Source: JAXLYE01 sp046351595
GTDB taxonomy: Bacteria > Myxococcota_A > Polyangia > Palsa-1104 > JAEUJZ01
DNA: 64,000 bases
NCBI GenBank assembly: GCA_046351595.1
Contig: JAXLYE010000002.1
Span: 434,001-498,000 of the forward strand
Direction: 5' to 3'
Below are positions 48,577-58,445 of the stretch, piece by piece. Each line of letters starts with the position of its first letter. Position 1 is the first letter of the stretch. Made by a program: the position numbers and the translations under genes. The notes below the pieces were generated by a model. The model worked only from the letters and a program-made list of their open reading frames with translations, did not search any database and was not told the DNA's origin.

Positions 48577-49035
48577 ATGTCCACCGCGTACACCGCCGTC
48601 AAGTACCTGCACATCCTGCTCGCCATCGTCGCCGTCGGCTTCAACATGTCGTACGGCATCATCCTGCGCGTCGCCGGCCGCAACAAAGAGCTCTTGCAGT
48701 TCGCGCTGCGCACCATCCGCGTCCTCGACAACCGCTTCGCCAACCCGGCCTACGCGGGCCTGGTGTTCACGGGGCTTGGCATGCTGCACCTGGGCAAGAT
48801 CTCGATCAAGTCGCACTGGGTGCTGGCTTCGCTCGGGCTGCTCCTGCTCATCCTGCCGCTGGCGGTGGTCTACGCGCGGCTGACGCGCAAGCAGCTCGCG
48901 GCGCTCGAGGCCGAGGGTCCCGACGGTGCCGAGTACCAGCGCCTCGGCCGCATCAACCTGATCGGCGGTCTGGGCATGTACGTGCTCGTGCTCATCATCA
49001 TCGGCCTCATGGTCGCCAAGCCGCACTGGGGCTGA
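48577..49035 (+). CDS. DUF2269-family integral membrane protein
   Basis: 152 residues from an ATG preceded by GGGAGGCCCG. Four membrane helices are visible (about 6-28, 52-72, 78-98, 125-147), with HIL near the start of the first helix and NPAYAGLVFTGLGM in the second; this is the pattern of DUF2269 proteins. Their function is unknown; conserved histidines in the helices hint at metal or haem binding, which is a guess. The gene lies between ruvB and glyQS, probably as a separate unit. Confidence 0.75.
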   Translation: MSTAYTAVKYLHILLAIVAVGFNMSYGIILRVAGRNKELLQFALRTIRVLDNRFANPAYAGLVFTGLGMLHLGKISIKSHWVLASLGLLLLILPLAVVYARLTRKQLAALEAEGPDGAEYQRLGRINLIGGLGMYVLVLIIIGLMVAKPHWG

Positions 49036-49132
49036 GCGCCTTCCCGCCCATCGCGCCCGCCGCTCCGCGCGCCCGGCCTCTAGACGCCGGCGCGCACCAG
49101 CCCTTATCATCCGCCGCCGAAGGAGAGCCCCC

Positions 49133-50587
<1,455 letters not shown>

Positions 50588-50610
50588 CCGCTGCGCTGCG
50601 CTCGCAGCTG

Positions 50611-50641
50611 TTGACGGATCCGTCAATAACCGCTGAGCGGT
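50611..50641. promoter_or_regulatory. 16-base palindrome and adjoining hairpin downstream of glyQS
   Basis: TTGACGGATCCGTCAA (50611-50626) is a perfect palindrome. ACCGC-TGA-GCGGT follows at 50629-50641. It lies 24 bases after the glyQS stop and 150 bases before the next gene. It could be an operator for that gene or a terminator; there is no T-run. Confidence 0.4.
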
Positions 50642-50791
50642 CCCTGCGCTCCTCCCAGATCGTTGCCGCAGCAGGCGCGTTGCTCGGTCCCAACAAGACT
50701 GCAACCGCCTGCTGCTGCGCGCCGACCAGCGCGCGTAACCGTCGATCCGCAGCCGCCGCGCCGCGGATCGATCGGGAGATCCGGAGGACTC

Positions 50792-52678
50792 ATGCGACCC
50801 CTTCTCTGCGCCACCCTGGGCCTCTTGTCGCTCGCCGCCGCGTGCAACCGTCCCGCCAGCGCCTCCTCCCCGCTCGCCGCCTCGGCGGACAAGCGCTGCG
50901 CCGCGATCGCCACCGGGCCGGCGGTGCGCAGCGACGGCCAGGTGCGGGCCTCGGCGCTCAAGGGGCTGTCGTACCTGGCGAGCGCCAGCCGCGCCTGGAC
51001 GCAGCAGCACCGCTGCTTCGGCTGCCACGTGCAGGCCGTGACCCTGGAGGCGCTCGCCGTCGGCAAGAAGCACCAGTACGCGGTCAACTCCGGCGATCTG
51101 GCGGCCATGGTGCAGGCGCTGAAGCTCGGGGTGACCGCCGGCGGCCACACCACCGGCATCGCGTTCGAGGGCTCGGCCTGGGCGCGCTATGACCAGTGGG
51201 TCGGCAACAACGAGACCGCGGAGCTTTTGCGCTACGCCCGCGAGCTGCTCGCGGTGCAGGCGCCGAGCGGCGCGATCAACGACGACGACCGCCGCCTGCC
51301 GGTGACCGGCGGCACGCTGGAGACGACGTTCCAGGCCGCGCAGGCGTGGCGCCAGGCCTACGCCCGCACCGCCGACGACAAGTGGCTGCCGCCGCTGCGC
51401 CGCGCCGAGGGCTTCCTCCTTTCGCAGAGCACGGGCTGGCACAAGGCGTCCGGCGAGGTCTACCTGCAGGACGTCAACTTCGCGCTGCTCGGGCTGCTCG
51501 CTTCGGGCGTGACGCGCACCGAGGCCGGCGCCGGCCGCCTGCTCCAGCTCCTGCTCGCGCGCCAGAACGCCGACGGCGGCTGGGGCCTTGTGCCGGGCAA
51601 GAGCGACGCCTTCGCCACCGGGCAGACCGTGTACGCGCTCAAGCTCGCCGGCTTCTCGGACGAGGACACCGCGGTGGCGCGCGGCATCCGCTTCCTCGTC
51701 GCCAAGCAGGATCCGTCCGGCGCCTGGCGCACCTACGAAAGCAGCCAGGGCGGCGCCGAGAAGGCCGAAACCATGTGGGCGGTGCTCGGCCTGGTCACGG
51801 TCGATGTCGCCAGCGTCGCGGTGAGCGGCCTCGTCGACGGCCAGCACGTCGAGCCGTCGATGCCGATCACGGCCACGGCCGCGGACAACCAGGGCGGCGG
51901 CATCAAGCAGCTCGAGCTCCTGGTCGACGATCTCGCCGTGCGCAGCGAGTGCGGCGCCAAGCTGTCGCACTCGCTCGACACGCGCACGCTCGCGCCGGGC
52001 AAGCACGTGCTCGACCTGGTCGCGACCAACGCCCGCGGCCAGCGCTCGAGCCGGCGCTTCGTGGTCTACGCCGGCGACGTCTTTCTGACCGAGCTCGGCG
52101 CGCAGTTCGACGAGGCCACGCAGTCGACCGTGGTGTCGCTGCGCAACATCGCGCCGCAGTCCGAGCAGGCCGGCGCCGTCGAGCTCGAGCTGTTCACGGT
52201 GGGCGAGGGCAAAGACCCCAAGCCCAAGGACAAGATCCTGGTGCAGAGTAAAAAGGGCCAGACCGGCGGCCTGTCGTTCACCTGGGACGGCAAGGGCGCC
52301 GACGGCAAGCCGCTGCCGCGCGGGCGCTACATCGCCCGGCTCGTATTCCGCGACGGCGCGGGCAAGGCGCGCCAGACCGACAGCACCCTGTTCTTCCACG
52401 GCAGCGAGGCCGCGCAGCGCGCTGCCTACGCCGAGGTCGAGGGCCAGATCGCGCTGCGCGGCGGCGCCGGCTCGGCCAACACCGTCGTCGAGCTGGTCGA
52501 CGACAAGGGCCGCGTCGTGCAGTCGACGCGCACCACCGATCAGGGCAACTACCGCTTCAAGTCCGTCGACGGCGGGCAGTACAAGGTGCGGGTGAAGAAG
52601 GCCGGCTTCTCGGAGCTCGAGCAGAACGTGCAGGCCGCGCCCGCCGCGGCGCCGAGCAAGGCGAGCCTGAGCTGGTGA
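50792..52678 (+). CDS. Lipoprotein with CxxCH motif, terpene-cyclase-like repeats and Ig-like domains
   Basis: 628 residues with CCGGAGGACTC before the ATG. The lipobox is LAAAC (Cys 18). Soon after comes CFGCH (about 76-80), the c-type haem attachment motif. Residues 100-340 carry alpha/alpha-barrel repeats of the squalene-cyclase/prenyltransferase type (ARQNADGGWGLVP, AKQDPSGAWRTY). Two beta domains follow; SFTWDGKGADGKPLPRGRY is a FlgD-Ig-like signature, and the end (RTTDQGNYRFKSVDGGQYKV) a carboxypeptidase-regulatory-like domain. Planctomycetes and myxobacteria have similar repeat proteins. Cyclase catalytic DXDD is not seen, so it is probably a binding or structural surface protein. Confidence 0.75.
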   Translation: MRPLLCATLGLLSLAAACNRPASASSPLAASADKRCAAIATGPAVRSDGQVRASALKGLSYLASASRAWTQQHRCFGCHVQAVTLEALAVGKKHQYAVNSGDLAAMVQALKLGVTAGGHTTGIAFEGSAWARYDQWVGNNETAELLRYARELLAVQAPSGAINDDDRRLPVTGGTLETTFQAAQAWRQAYARTADDKWLPPLRRAEGFLLSQSTGWHKASGEVYLQDVNFALLGLLASGVTRTEAGAGRLLQLLLARQNADGGWGLVPGKSDAFATGQTVYALKLAGFSDEDTAVARGIRFLVAKQDPSGAWRTYESSQGGAEKAETMWAVLGLVTVDVASVAVSGLVDGQHVEPSMPITATAADNQGGGIKQLELLVDDLAVRSECGAKLSHSLDTRTLAPGKHVLDLVATNARGQRSSRRFVVYAGDVFLTELGAQFDEATQSTVVSLRNIAPQSEQAGAVELELFTVGEGKDPKPKDKILVQSKKGQTGGLSFTWDGKGADGKPLPRGRYIARLVFRDGAGKARQTDSTLFFHGSEAAQRAAYAEVEGQIALRGGAGSANTVVELVDDKGRVVQSTRTTDQGNYRFKSVDGGQYKVRVKKAGFSELEQNVQAAPAAAPSKASLSW

Positions 52679-52690
52679 GGCCGAGCCGCC

Positions 52691-53500
52691 CTAGGACGCG
52701 GCCGGCGCGCCGCCCTCGGTCGTACCCCCGCTCGTGCCCTCTCTCGGACCCCCGCTCGGACCAAAAATCCGCTGCGCCTCGTCGTACGTCTCGCGGCTGC
52801 CGATGTCCAGCCAGGTGCCCTCGATGCGGTAGGTGAAGCAGGGCACGCGCGGGTAGAGCCACTGCACCAGGCGCCCCGGCTGATCCGGGTTGTTGCCGTC
52901 GCGGAGGTAGCTGCGGATGAGCGGCAGCACGCTGCGCGGGTAGTGATACAGCGCGATCGCGGTGATGGTGCTGATCGGCTTCTCGGGCTTCTCTTCGAAG
53001 AAGGTGATGCGGCCGTCCGGATCGAGCCCGAGGTTATTGTACTTGCGGATCTCCTGCAGGTCGCCGACGTCGTAGACACCGACGAGCACGCCCTTGTGCT
53101 GCGCCTTCTTGACGTAGTCATCGAGCGCGCCGGAGAACAGGTTGTCGCCGGCCACGACGATCAGGTCGTCGTCGAGCTCGTCCTGCTCCATCACGAAGCC
53201 GATGTCGCCGATGGCGCCGAGCCGATCGTCGTTGCTGCGCGTGCCGTCGTTGAACACGCGCACCGGGCGGCCGGCGAAGCGCCTGCCGCTCATGCTGCGA
53301 TCGGCCCACGCCTCGAAGTCGCCGGCGTAGCGATCGTTAGTGACGACGTAGATCGCGTCGATGACCGGGCTCTTGTCGAACTTCTCGACGACGTGGTCGA
53401 TCATCGGCCGCCCGGCGACGGGCAGCAGCGGCTTGGCGGTGTGATCGGTGAGCGGACGCAGCCGGGTCGCGTAACCCGCTGCCAGGATGAGCAGCTTCAT
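52691..53500 (-). CDS. Sugar-1-phosphate nucleotidyltransferase
   Basis: 269 residues of the NTP_transferase family (RmlA/GlmU-N type). LAAGYATRLRPLT (6-18) is the nucleotide-binding signature, followed by KPLLPVAGRPM; IVVAGDNLFSG holds the metal-binding Asp, and FFEEKPEKP and GTWLDIGSRETYDEA complete the fold. It forms an NDP-sugar from a sugar-1-phosphate and NTP. The last 25 residues (GGPREGTSGG...) are disordered. Without neighbours from a sugar pathway the sugar cannot be named. Confidence 0.88.
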   Translation of the reverse strand: MKLLILAAGYATRLRPLTDHTAKPLLPVAGRPMIDHVVEKFDKSPVIDAIYVVTNDRYAGDFEAWADRSMSGRRFAGRPVRVFNDGTRSNDDRLGAIGDIGFVMEQDELDDDLIVVAGDNLFSGALDDYVKKAQHKGVLVGVYDVGDLQEIRKYNNLGLDPDGRITFFEEKPEKPISTITAIALYHYPRSVLPLIRSYLRDGNNPDQPGRLVQWLYPRVPCFTYRIEGTWLDIGSRETYDEAQRIFGPSGGPREGTSGGTTEGGAPAAS

Positions 53501-53565
53501 GGCGGCCTCGATGGAAAGAGGGGAGGGGGACTCCTCTCGTTTCTAGCCGCCTGGCGGGCCTGCGG

Positions 53566-55143
53566 CTACTGCGACTTGTTCAGGAAGATCGAGATCGTAT
53601 TGTCGCTGTAGTTGGCGCTGATGAGGTCGGGCTTGCCGTCGTTGTTCACGTCGCCGACCGCGACCGAGCGCGGCGCCACGCCGCTGCTCACCAGCACCGG
53701 CGTGCCGAGGTTGCCCGAGCCGGCGTTGCGCAGCACCGCGACCTGGTCGTTGCCGTACAGCGCCACCGCCACGTCCGGCCGCTGATCGGCGTCGAAGTCG
53801 GCGAGCGCCAGGCCCGAGGCCAGGCTCGACGTGCCAAGGTCCGTCTTCTTGGCCACGCCGAACGAGCCCGTGCCGGTGCCGAGCAGCAGCGCCACGCCGC
53901 CGCCGGCGTTGAGGCTCGAGACGAGGTCGAGCGCGCCGTCGCCGTCCATGTCCGCTGTGGCGAAGGACCAGGGCTGCGAGCCGACGAAGACGTCGCCCTT
54001 CTTGCTGAAGTTGCCGGTGCCGTCGCCGGTGAGCACCGAGCACTTGCCGGTGTTCATGTTGCCGAGGAGCAGGTCGGGCTTGCCGTCCTTGTCGACGTCG
54101 GCGATGGTCAGCGTCGAGGGGATGGCGTCGACGTAGACGCTGCCCGACGGCGGGTTCAGCGTGCCGTCGCCCTTGCCGCGCAGCAGGCGGAAGTCGTTGT
54201 AGGCGGCGCCGACGTTGGCCACCACCGCGTCGGGGAAGCCGTCACCGGTGACGTCCTGGACCGCCAGGTAGTTCGGCTGGTCGCCGGACATCGTGCTGAC
54301 CGCCGCGGCGAAGGTCGCGTTCTTCTGGTTGAGCAGGGCGCTGACGTTGTTGCCGGTGTAGTTCGCGGTGACGAGGTCCTGGTACCCGTCCTTGTTCAGG
54401 TCCGCGATCGCCATCACCGTCGGGCGCGAGCCGGCCGGCAGGTTGTAGGGCACCGCCGCGTTGAACGAGCCCGAGCCGAGCCCCGTCAGCACCGTCACCT
54501 GGTTGGAGAAGTACAGCGTCACCGCGACGTCGAGGTTGCCGTCCTTGTTGAAGTCGTCGATGCCGACCCAGTACGGGCCGTTGCCGACGGCGACCTTGCT
54601 GGGGACGTCGAACTCGAGGCGGCCATAGTAATACGCGAACAGATCCGAGCGGGTCACGTCGCCGGCGCCGCTCTGCACGCGGATCGGCACCTTGCCCTTG
54701 GTCCCGAGCTGCTGCGGCAGCGTCACCGTCAGCTGCGATGACGTGACGTTGGTGACGGTCGCCGCCACGCCGTTGATCGTCACCGTGGTGTTCGCCGAGA
54801 AGCCGGTGCCGGTCAGCGTGATCGGCACGTTGCCCGTCGAGGGTCCGAGCGCCGGGCTGACCGAGCCGAGCGACAGCGTGCCGGTGCCCGGCATGTCGCT
54901 GTTGCCGCCGCCGCCGCCGGTCATGTCGCCGCCGCCCGCGGTGCCGCCGTCGCTGTTGCCGGAGCTGCCGCCGCCGTCGCCGCTGCCGCTGCCGCCGGTC
55001 ATGTCGCTGCCCGACGGGTTGGTGCCGCTGGTGCCGCTGCTATTGCAGCTGGCCACGACCGCCAGGCCCAGCGCGCCCGCCAGGGCGCCAGTCATAAAGG
55101 CACGAGAAGAGATCACTACGAGTCTGCGACTAAGGGTGTTCAT
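53566..55143 (-). CDS. FG-GAP/VCBS-repeat lipoprotein with an IPT/TIG domain
   Basis: About 525 residues. The lipobox is VVASC. A Gly/Ser/Asp linker (about 35-85) is followed by an IPT/TIG domain (about 88-165; SLGSVSPALGPSTGNVPITL). Then come seven FG-GAP/VCBS repeats, each with a calcium-binding-like D-x-N/D-x-D-G core: FNKDGNLDVAV, LNKDGYQDLVT, VTGDGFPDAVV, VDKDGKPDLLL, MDGDGALDLVS, FDADQRPDVAV, VNNDGKPDLIS. This predicts a seven-bladed beta-propeller for adhesion or binding at the surface. The ATG at 55143 is used; a TATACT box is 8 bases upstream. Confidence 0.82.
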   Translation of the reverse strand: MNTLSRRLVVISSRAFMTGALAGALGLAVVASCNSSGTSGTNPSGSDMTGGSGSGDGGGSSGNSDGGTAGGGDMTGGGGGNSDMPGTGTLSLGSVSPALGPSTGNVPITLTGTGFSANTTVTINGVAATVTNVTSSQLTVTLPQQLGTKGKVPIRVQSGAGDVTRSDLFAYYYGRLEFDVPSKVAVGNGPYWVGIDDFNKDGNLDVAVTLYFSNQVTVLTGLGSGSFNAAVPYNLPAGSRPTVMAIADLNKDGYQDLVTANYTGNNVSALLNQKNATFAAAVSTMSGDQPNYLAVQDVTGDGFPDAVVANVGAAYNDFRLLRGKGDGTLNPPSGSVYVDAIPSTLTIADVDKDGKPDLLLGNMNTGKCSVLTGDGTGNFSKKGDVFVGSQPWSFATADMDGDGALDLVSSLNAGGGVALLLGTGTGSFGVAKKTDLGTSSLASGLALADFDADQRPDVAVALYGNDQVAVLRNAGSGNLGTPVLVSSGVAPRSVAVGDVNNDGKPDLISANYSDNTISIFLNKSQ

Positions 55144-55151
55144 GTTGTCCA

Positions 55152-55157
55152 AGTATA
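55152..55157 (-). promoter_or_regulatory. Candidate -10 box (TATACT) for the FG-GAP lipoprotein
   Basis: TATACT ends 8 bases before the ATG at 55143, with a moderate -35 (GTGGGA) at a 17-base spacing. No Shine-Dalgarno lies between. Confidence 0.45.
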
Positions 55158-55512
55158 GTGATGGTGATAACGCTTCCCACCGCGATGTGTCAGGTCTCCC
55201 CTGAGCAGGCTGACATAAGAAACGTCGTCAGCCGTGCAAGAGCAGGCCCAGTAAAAACATAAAAAAAGTCCTGCAATTAAAACTTTGATTGCTGGATAGC
55301 CTACAGAAACAGTAATTACGATAGGGCGGCCAAAGGACGGGTCACCTGATCCTTGGATCAAGACTTGAGGTCAGGAGCTCCCCGAGGCGCGGCGCCTCCG
55401 CGCGCCGGACGATCGCCTGGCGATCCCCGCCGGGCCAGCCCGAGGCGATCGGCGGGCGCCCGGGTCCGGCTTCTTAATTGACCCTCCTCGGCGCGCGGGG
55501 TACGAAGGAAAG
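55158..55512. other. AT-rich divergent intergenic region
   Basis: A patch from about 55240 to 55325 is strongly AT-rich against the genome average. GAGGCGC-G-GCGCCTC (55384-55398) forms a 7-base hairpin. It probably contains promoters for the FG-GAP lipoprotein and the gene at 55513. A 73-residue frame on the minus strand crosses it but ends inside the lipoprotein start and has no ribosome-binding site. Confidence 0.45.
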
Positions 55513-56073
55513 ATGTCGAACCCAGAGAACAAGGAAGGCCGCGACGGACCGGGTCGTGAGCGCCGCGAGCCCGGCGCCGGCCGCGATCCCCGCGAGCACC
55601 GGGACGGCCGCGACAGCCGCGACAGCCGCGACAGCCGCGACGGCCGCGACGGCGACGACGAGTTCCGGCTGCGCGAGCGCCTGGAGAAGCTGCTGCCCGA
55701 GGTGGTGCGGCGCGCGATCTCGGCCGGCAGCACCGCGCTGCTCACCACCGAGGACGGCATCCGCCGCCTGGTTTCGGAGATGAACCTGCCGCGCGAGCTC
55801 GCGGCCTACCTGGTGATGCAGGCCTCTGCCAGCAAGGACGAGGTGCTGCGCATCATCAGCCAGGAGATCCGACGCTTCCTCGAGTCGGTCAACCTGTCCG
55901 GCGAGCTGCAGAAGCTTCTGACCTCGCTGTCCTTCGAGATCAAGACCGAGATCCGCTTCATCCCCAACCAGGACGCCATCGTCAAGCCCGAGGTCCGCAA
56001 CAAGGTCTCGGTGAAGCGCGGCCGCGATCGCGACTCGGACCCCGGGCGCGAAGGCCGGGACGACGAGACGTGA
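55513..56073 (+). CDS. Conserved-looking helical protein with charged RD-repeat N-terminus
   Basis: 186 residues with AAGGAAAG before the ATG. Residues 8-48 are almost purely Arg/Asp/Gly/Glu with DSR and DGR repeats. The middle (about 50-150) is alpha-helical and well balanced: LEKLLPEVVRRAISAGSTAL, GIRRLVSEMNLPRELAAYLV, VLRIISQEIRRFLESVNL, LQKLLTSLSFEIKTEIRF. It reminds of phasin-like or polyhydroxyalkanoate-associated helical proteins, but no firm family is recognised. The charged tail repeats the RDxD style. It overlaps the next gene by four bases (GTGA). Confidence 0.65.
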   Translation: MSNPENKEGRDGPGRERREPGAGRDPREHRDGRDSRDSRDSRDGRDGDDEFRLRERLEKLLPEVVRRAISAGSTALLTTEDGIRRLVSEMNLPRELAAYLVMQASASKDEVLRIISQEIRRFLESVNLSGELQKLLTSLSFEIKTEIRFIPNQDAIVKPEVRNKVSVKRGRDRDSDPGREGRDDET

Positions 56074-56624
56074 GCCGGCGCGGCGCGGTGGCGCTGGCCG
56101 CGGCGGTGCGGCTCGGCCTCGCGGGGTGCGAGCCGCCGCCGCCGCCGCCGGGGCAGCTCAGCCTCGGCACCATCGACACGCAGGGCCGCTGGGTCGATCT
56201 GGCCGATGTGAGCGGGGACGCCGAGGTCGAGCTCGTGCCGGGCGCGCAGGGCGGCTTCCACGTCTGGCTGAAGTACCGGATCTCGGGGCTGAGCGGCCGC
56301 GTGCGGGTGTCGCGGATCGCCGAGCGCATCGGGCCCGGCGGGACGCGCCAGCGCGTGCTGACCGCGCCGAGCACGGTGCTCGAGCTGCCCGCGGACGGCT
56401 CGCGGTGGGAGACGCCGGACCCCATCCCGAGCTTCATGTGCCCGACGCCCATCGGCGTCAGCGTCCTCGATGCGCCGGTCGAGTTCCTGGTCACGATGGA
56501 GGCCGCCGACGCGACCGACCAGCCGCCGGCCACGCTGGCCCGTGCCGCGGTCACGCTGCGCCCGCGCTGCCCGCCCGAGGGCGACGGGACGCGGCCCTTC
56601 TGCCTGCAGATCTGCAAGGGCTGA
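56070..56624 (+). CDS. Putative lipoprotein of unknown function
   Basis: 184 residues from a GTG overlapping the previous stop codon. The signal ends in the lipobox LAGC (Cys about 20), followed by a Pro run. The mature part is beta-rich (GGFHVWLKYRISGLSGRVRV) with four further cysteines near the C-terminus (PRCPPEG, PFCLQICKG). No family was recognised. Coupled expression suggests it works with the preceding helical protein. Confidence 0.65.
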   Translation: MSRRGAVALAAAVRLGLAGCEPPPPPPGQLSLGTIDTQGRWVDLADVSGDAEVELVPGAQGGFHVWLKYRISGLSGRVRVSRIAERIGPGGTRQRVLTAPSTVLELPADGSRWETPDPIPSFMCPTPIGVSVLDAPVEFLVTMEAADATDQPPATLARAAVTLRPRCPPEGDGTRPFCLQICKG

Positions 56625-56657
56625 GGCCCGGCGCGAAGGTCAAGGGCGGAGGCCGGC

Positions 56658-58445
56658 TCAGCCCGAGCCCTCCGGCTCGCTGAGGGCGCGACGCCCGCCG
56701 CGCCGGTAGCGATCGACCCAGCCTTCGAGCTCGCTGCGCGACAGGCCGTAGCTGCGCGCCAGCTCGCCGGGTCCGCGGTCGCCGACCAGCGCGTGCCCGA
56801 TCGCCTCCTCGAGCCGCTCGAGCGGCAGCGGCAGCGTCGGGGCCTGGGCGCGCGGTGGGGCGGGGCGCGGCGCCGGGGCCAAGCGGCCCGCGCGCTCATC
56901 GGCCGGCGGACCCGGCAGCCCGAGCAGGTCGTAGGCCGAGCCCGGCCCGCCCGCGAGCCCAGGGTCTGAAGCGACGGCGCGGCCCGCGACGACACCCGCC
57001 GCCGGGGCCTGTCCCGGCACGGGCAGCCGCACCGCCGGGTCGCCGAGCAGCACGTAGCCCAGAAGGTCCTGGCGCAGCATCCACAGGTGACCGCGCCGCG
57101 CCCGCAGCGCCTCGTCGGGGCCCACGCCGGTGAGGGCGGCCTGCATGGCGATCGCCATGAGCTCGGTCTGCGTCTGCCCGAGCACGCGCATCAGCTCGCG
57201 GCAGGCGATGCCGATGCGATCGCCGCGCAGCGCCGAGCGCAGCGCCGCGGCAAAGCGCGCCGGTCGCGGCACCGCCTGCGGCCCGCTGTCGAGGTCCGCG
57301 AACCCGTAGGTCCACGCCAGGTCCATGTGGCCGATGAAGCCTAGCGGCCCGTCGGGGCTCGCCAGCACCGCCTGCGGCAGCGCGGCCACGAACGGCCGCT
57401 CGCCGCTTTTGGGCAGCCCAGCCAGGACCGCCTCGGCCGCGCCGCGGTACTGGCCGAGGCGCCGCAGCTCCTCGAGCCACGGCTTGTACGCGCTCAGCGC
57501 GGGCGTGCCGGCGCCGTAGCAGGCGACCATCATCCACAGGCCGTGCGGCAGGAAGCGCCGCCCCGAGAGGTCGTCGCCGCTCAGCCGGCCCTCGCTGCCG
57601 AAGCTCATCGCGCCCTGGCTGCGGCGCTGCTCGTCGGCCGAGCGCCAGCCGCCGCGCGGCGGTCCCTCGCCGTGGCTCATGCTGAGCAGCACCGCCGGCT
57701 CGGTCCGACCGGCCAGCGCCAGGAGCTCGCCCGGCGAGGGCATCATCTCGTCGCCCGCGGCCTGCACCACGCTGGCCGCCAGCTGGCCGCCGCGCTGCGC
57801 CCGCAAAAGCAGCTCCGCGCCCGGCGCGACGAGCGACTGGTGGCCGATGCCGGTGGCGCTGGTGCCGTCGTGCACGGTGTAGAGCAGGCAGCGCCCGGCG
57901 GCGCTCGCCCGGGCGGCGCGCTCGGCCCGCAGCACCTTGTCGACGTAGGCCTCGTAGCCGCTCGGCTCGCGGAAGGCGATGCGACCGACGAACGTGTCGG
58001 TCTGCAGCACCTGCTGCAGCGGCAGCGACACCTCGTCGAGATCGCCGGCGATCAGCAGGTAGCGCGGCGTGTCGATGGACAGCGCCTGCCCGGTCTCCAG
58101 GTTCTGCTTGCGCCAGCGCGCGGCCGCGACCTCGTCGAGCTGCGCCGGGGCGCGGAAGACCCGGACGGTGTGGCCGCCCTGCTGGCCCTGCCGCAGCGCG
58201 ACCAGCGGTGCGAGCTGCGCCAGCCGGCGATCGCCGACGGGACCTCCGGGCACGATCAGGCCCCAGCGCTGCAGCGTCAGGTCGTTGGGGTCGCCGCCCT
58301 CTTCCCACAGGTAGGCCGGCTGCTGCGCGCTCGCCTCGGTCTTGGGCACCGCGCCGGTCGCGGCCCCCGACAGGCCGCGCGGCAGCACCGGCCGGCGATC
58401 GTTCGCCTCGACGAGCAGGAGCTGCAGGTCGTCCGCCGCGCTCAT
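56658..58445 (-). CDS. Caspase/gingipain-like His-Cys protease-fold protein with helical module
   Basis: 595 residues. Residues about 55-480 resemble clan CD peptidases (C25/CHAT/caspase fold): YLLIAGDLDEVSLPLQQVL and FVGRIAF (gingipain-like strands), the catalytic His258 in LLSMSHGEGPP, the catalytic Cys309 in MMVACYGAGTP, and LGYVLLGDPAVRLP at the domain end. A Pro/Ala linker leads to a helical module (about 541-589; LERLEEAIGHALVGDRGPGE, YGLSRSELE, RRGGRRAL). No signal peptide, so it is cytoplasmic. It is the last gene of the operon, and its start overlaps the helical-protein stop (ATGA). The paralogue at 59459 has the same dyad. Proteolysis is predicted, not shown. Confidence 0.7.
   Translation of the reverse strand: MSAADDLQLLLVEANDRRPVLPRGLSGAATGAVPKTEASAQQPAYLWEEGGDPNDLTLQRWGLIVPGGPVGDRRLAQLAPLVALRQGQQGGHTVRVFRAPAQLDEVAAARWRKQNLETGQALSIDTPRYLLIAGDLDEVSLPLQQVLQTDTFVGRIAFREPSGYEAYVDKVLRAERAARASAAGRCLLYTVHDGTSATGIGHQSLVAPGAELLLRAQRGGQLAASVVQAAGDEMMPSPGELLALAGRTEPAVLLSMSHGEGPPRGGWRSADEQRRSQGAMSFGSEGRLSGDDLSGRRFLPHGLWMMVACYGAGTPALSAYKPWLEELRRLGQYRGAAEAVLAGLPKSGERPFVAALPQAVLASPDGPLGFIGHMDLAWTYGFADLDSGPQAVPRPARFAAALRSALRGDRIGIACRELMRVLGQTQTELMAIAMQAALTGVGPDEALRARRGHLWMLRQDLLGYVLLGDPAVRLPVPGQAPAAGVVAGRAVASDPGLAGGPGSAYDLLGLPGPPADERAGRLAPAPRPAPPRAQAPTLPLPLERLEEAIGHALVGDRGPGELARSYGLSRSELEGWVDRYRRGGRRALSEPEGSG

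Noticed and set aside
55140..55361. Small leftward open frame of 73 residues in the AT-rich region
   Set aside because: No ribosome-binding site, no motif, and it overlaps the start of the FG-GAP lipoprotein on the same strand.
56675..56822. Transposase remnant, because the helical module resembles a transposase helix-turn-helix
   Set aside because: The module is in frame at the end of a large intact gene and recurs in three neighbours; no inverted repeats or catalytic transposase domain are present.
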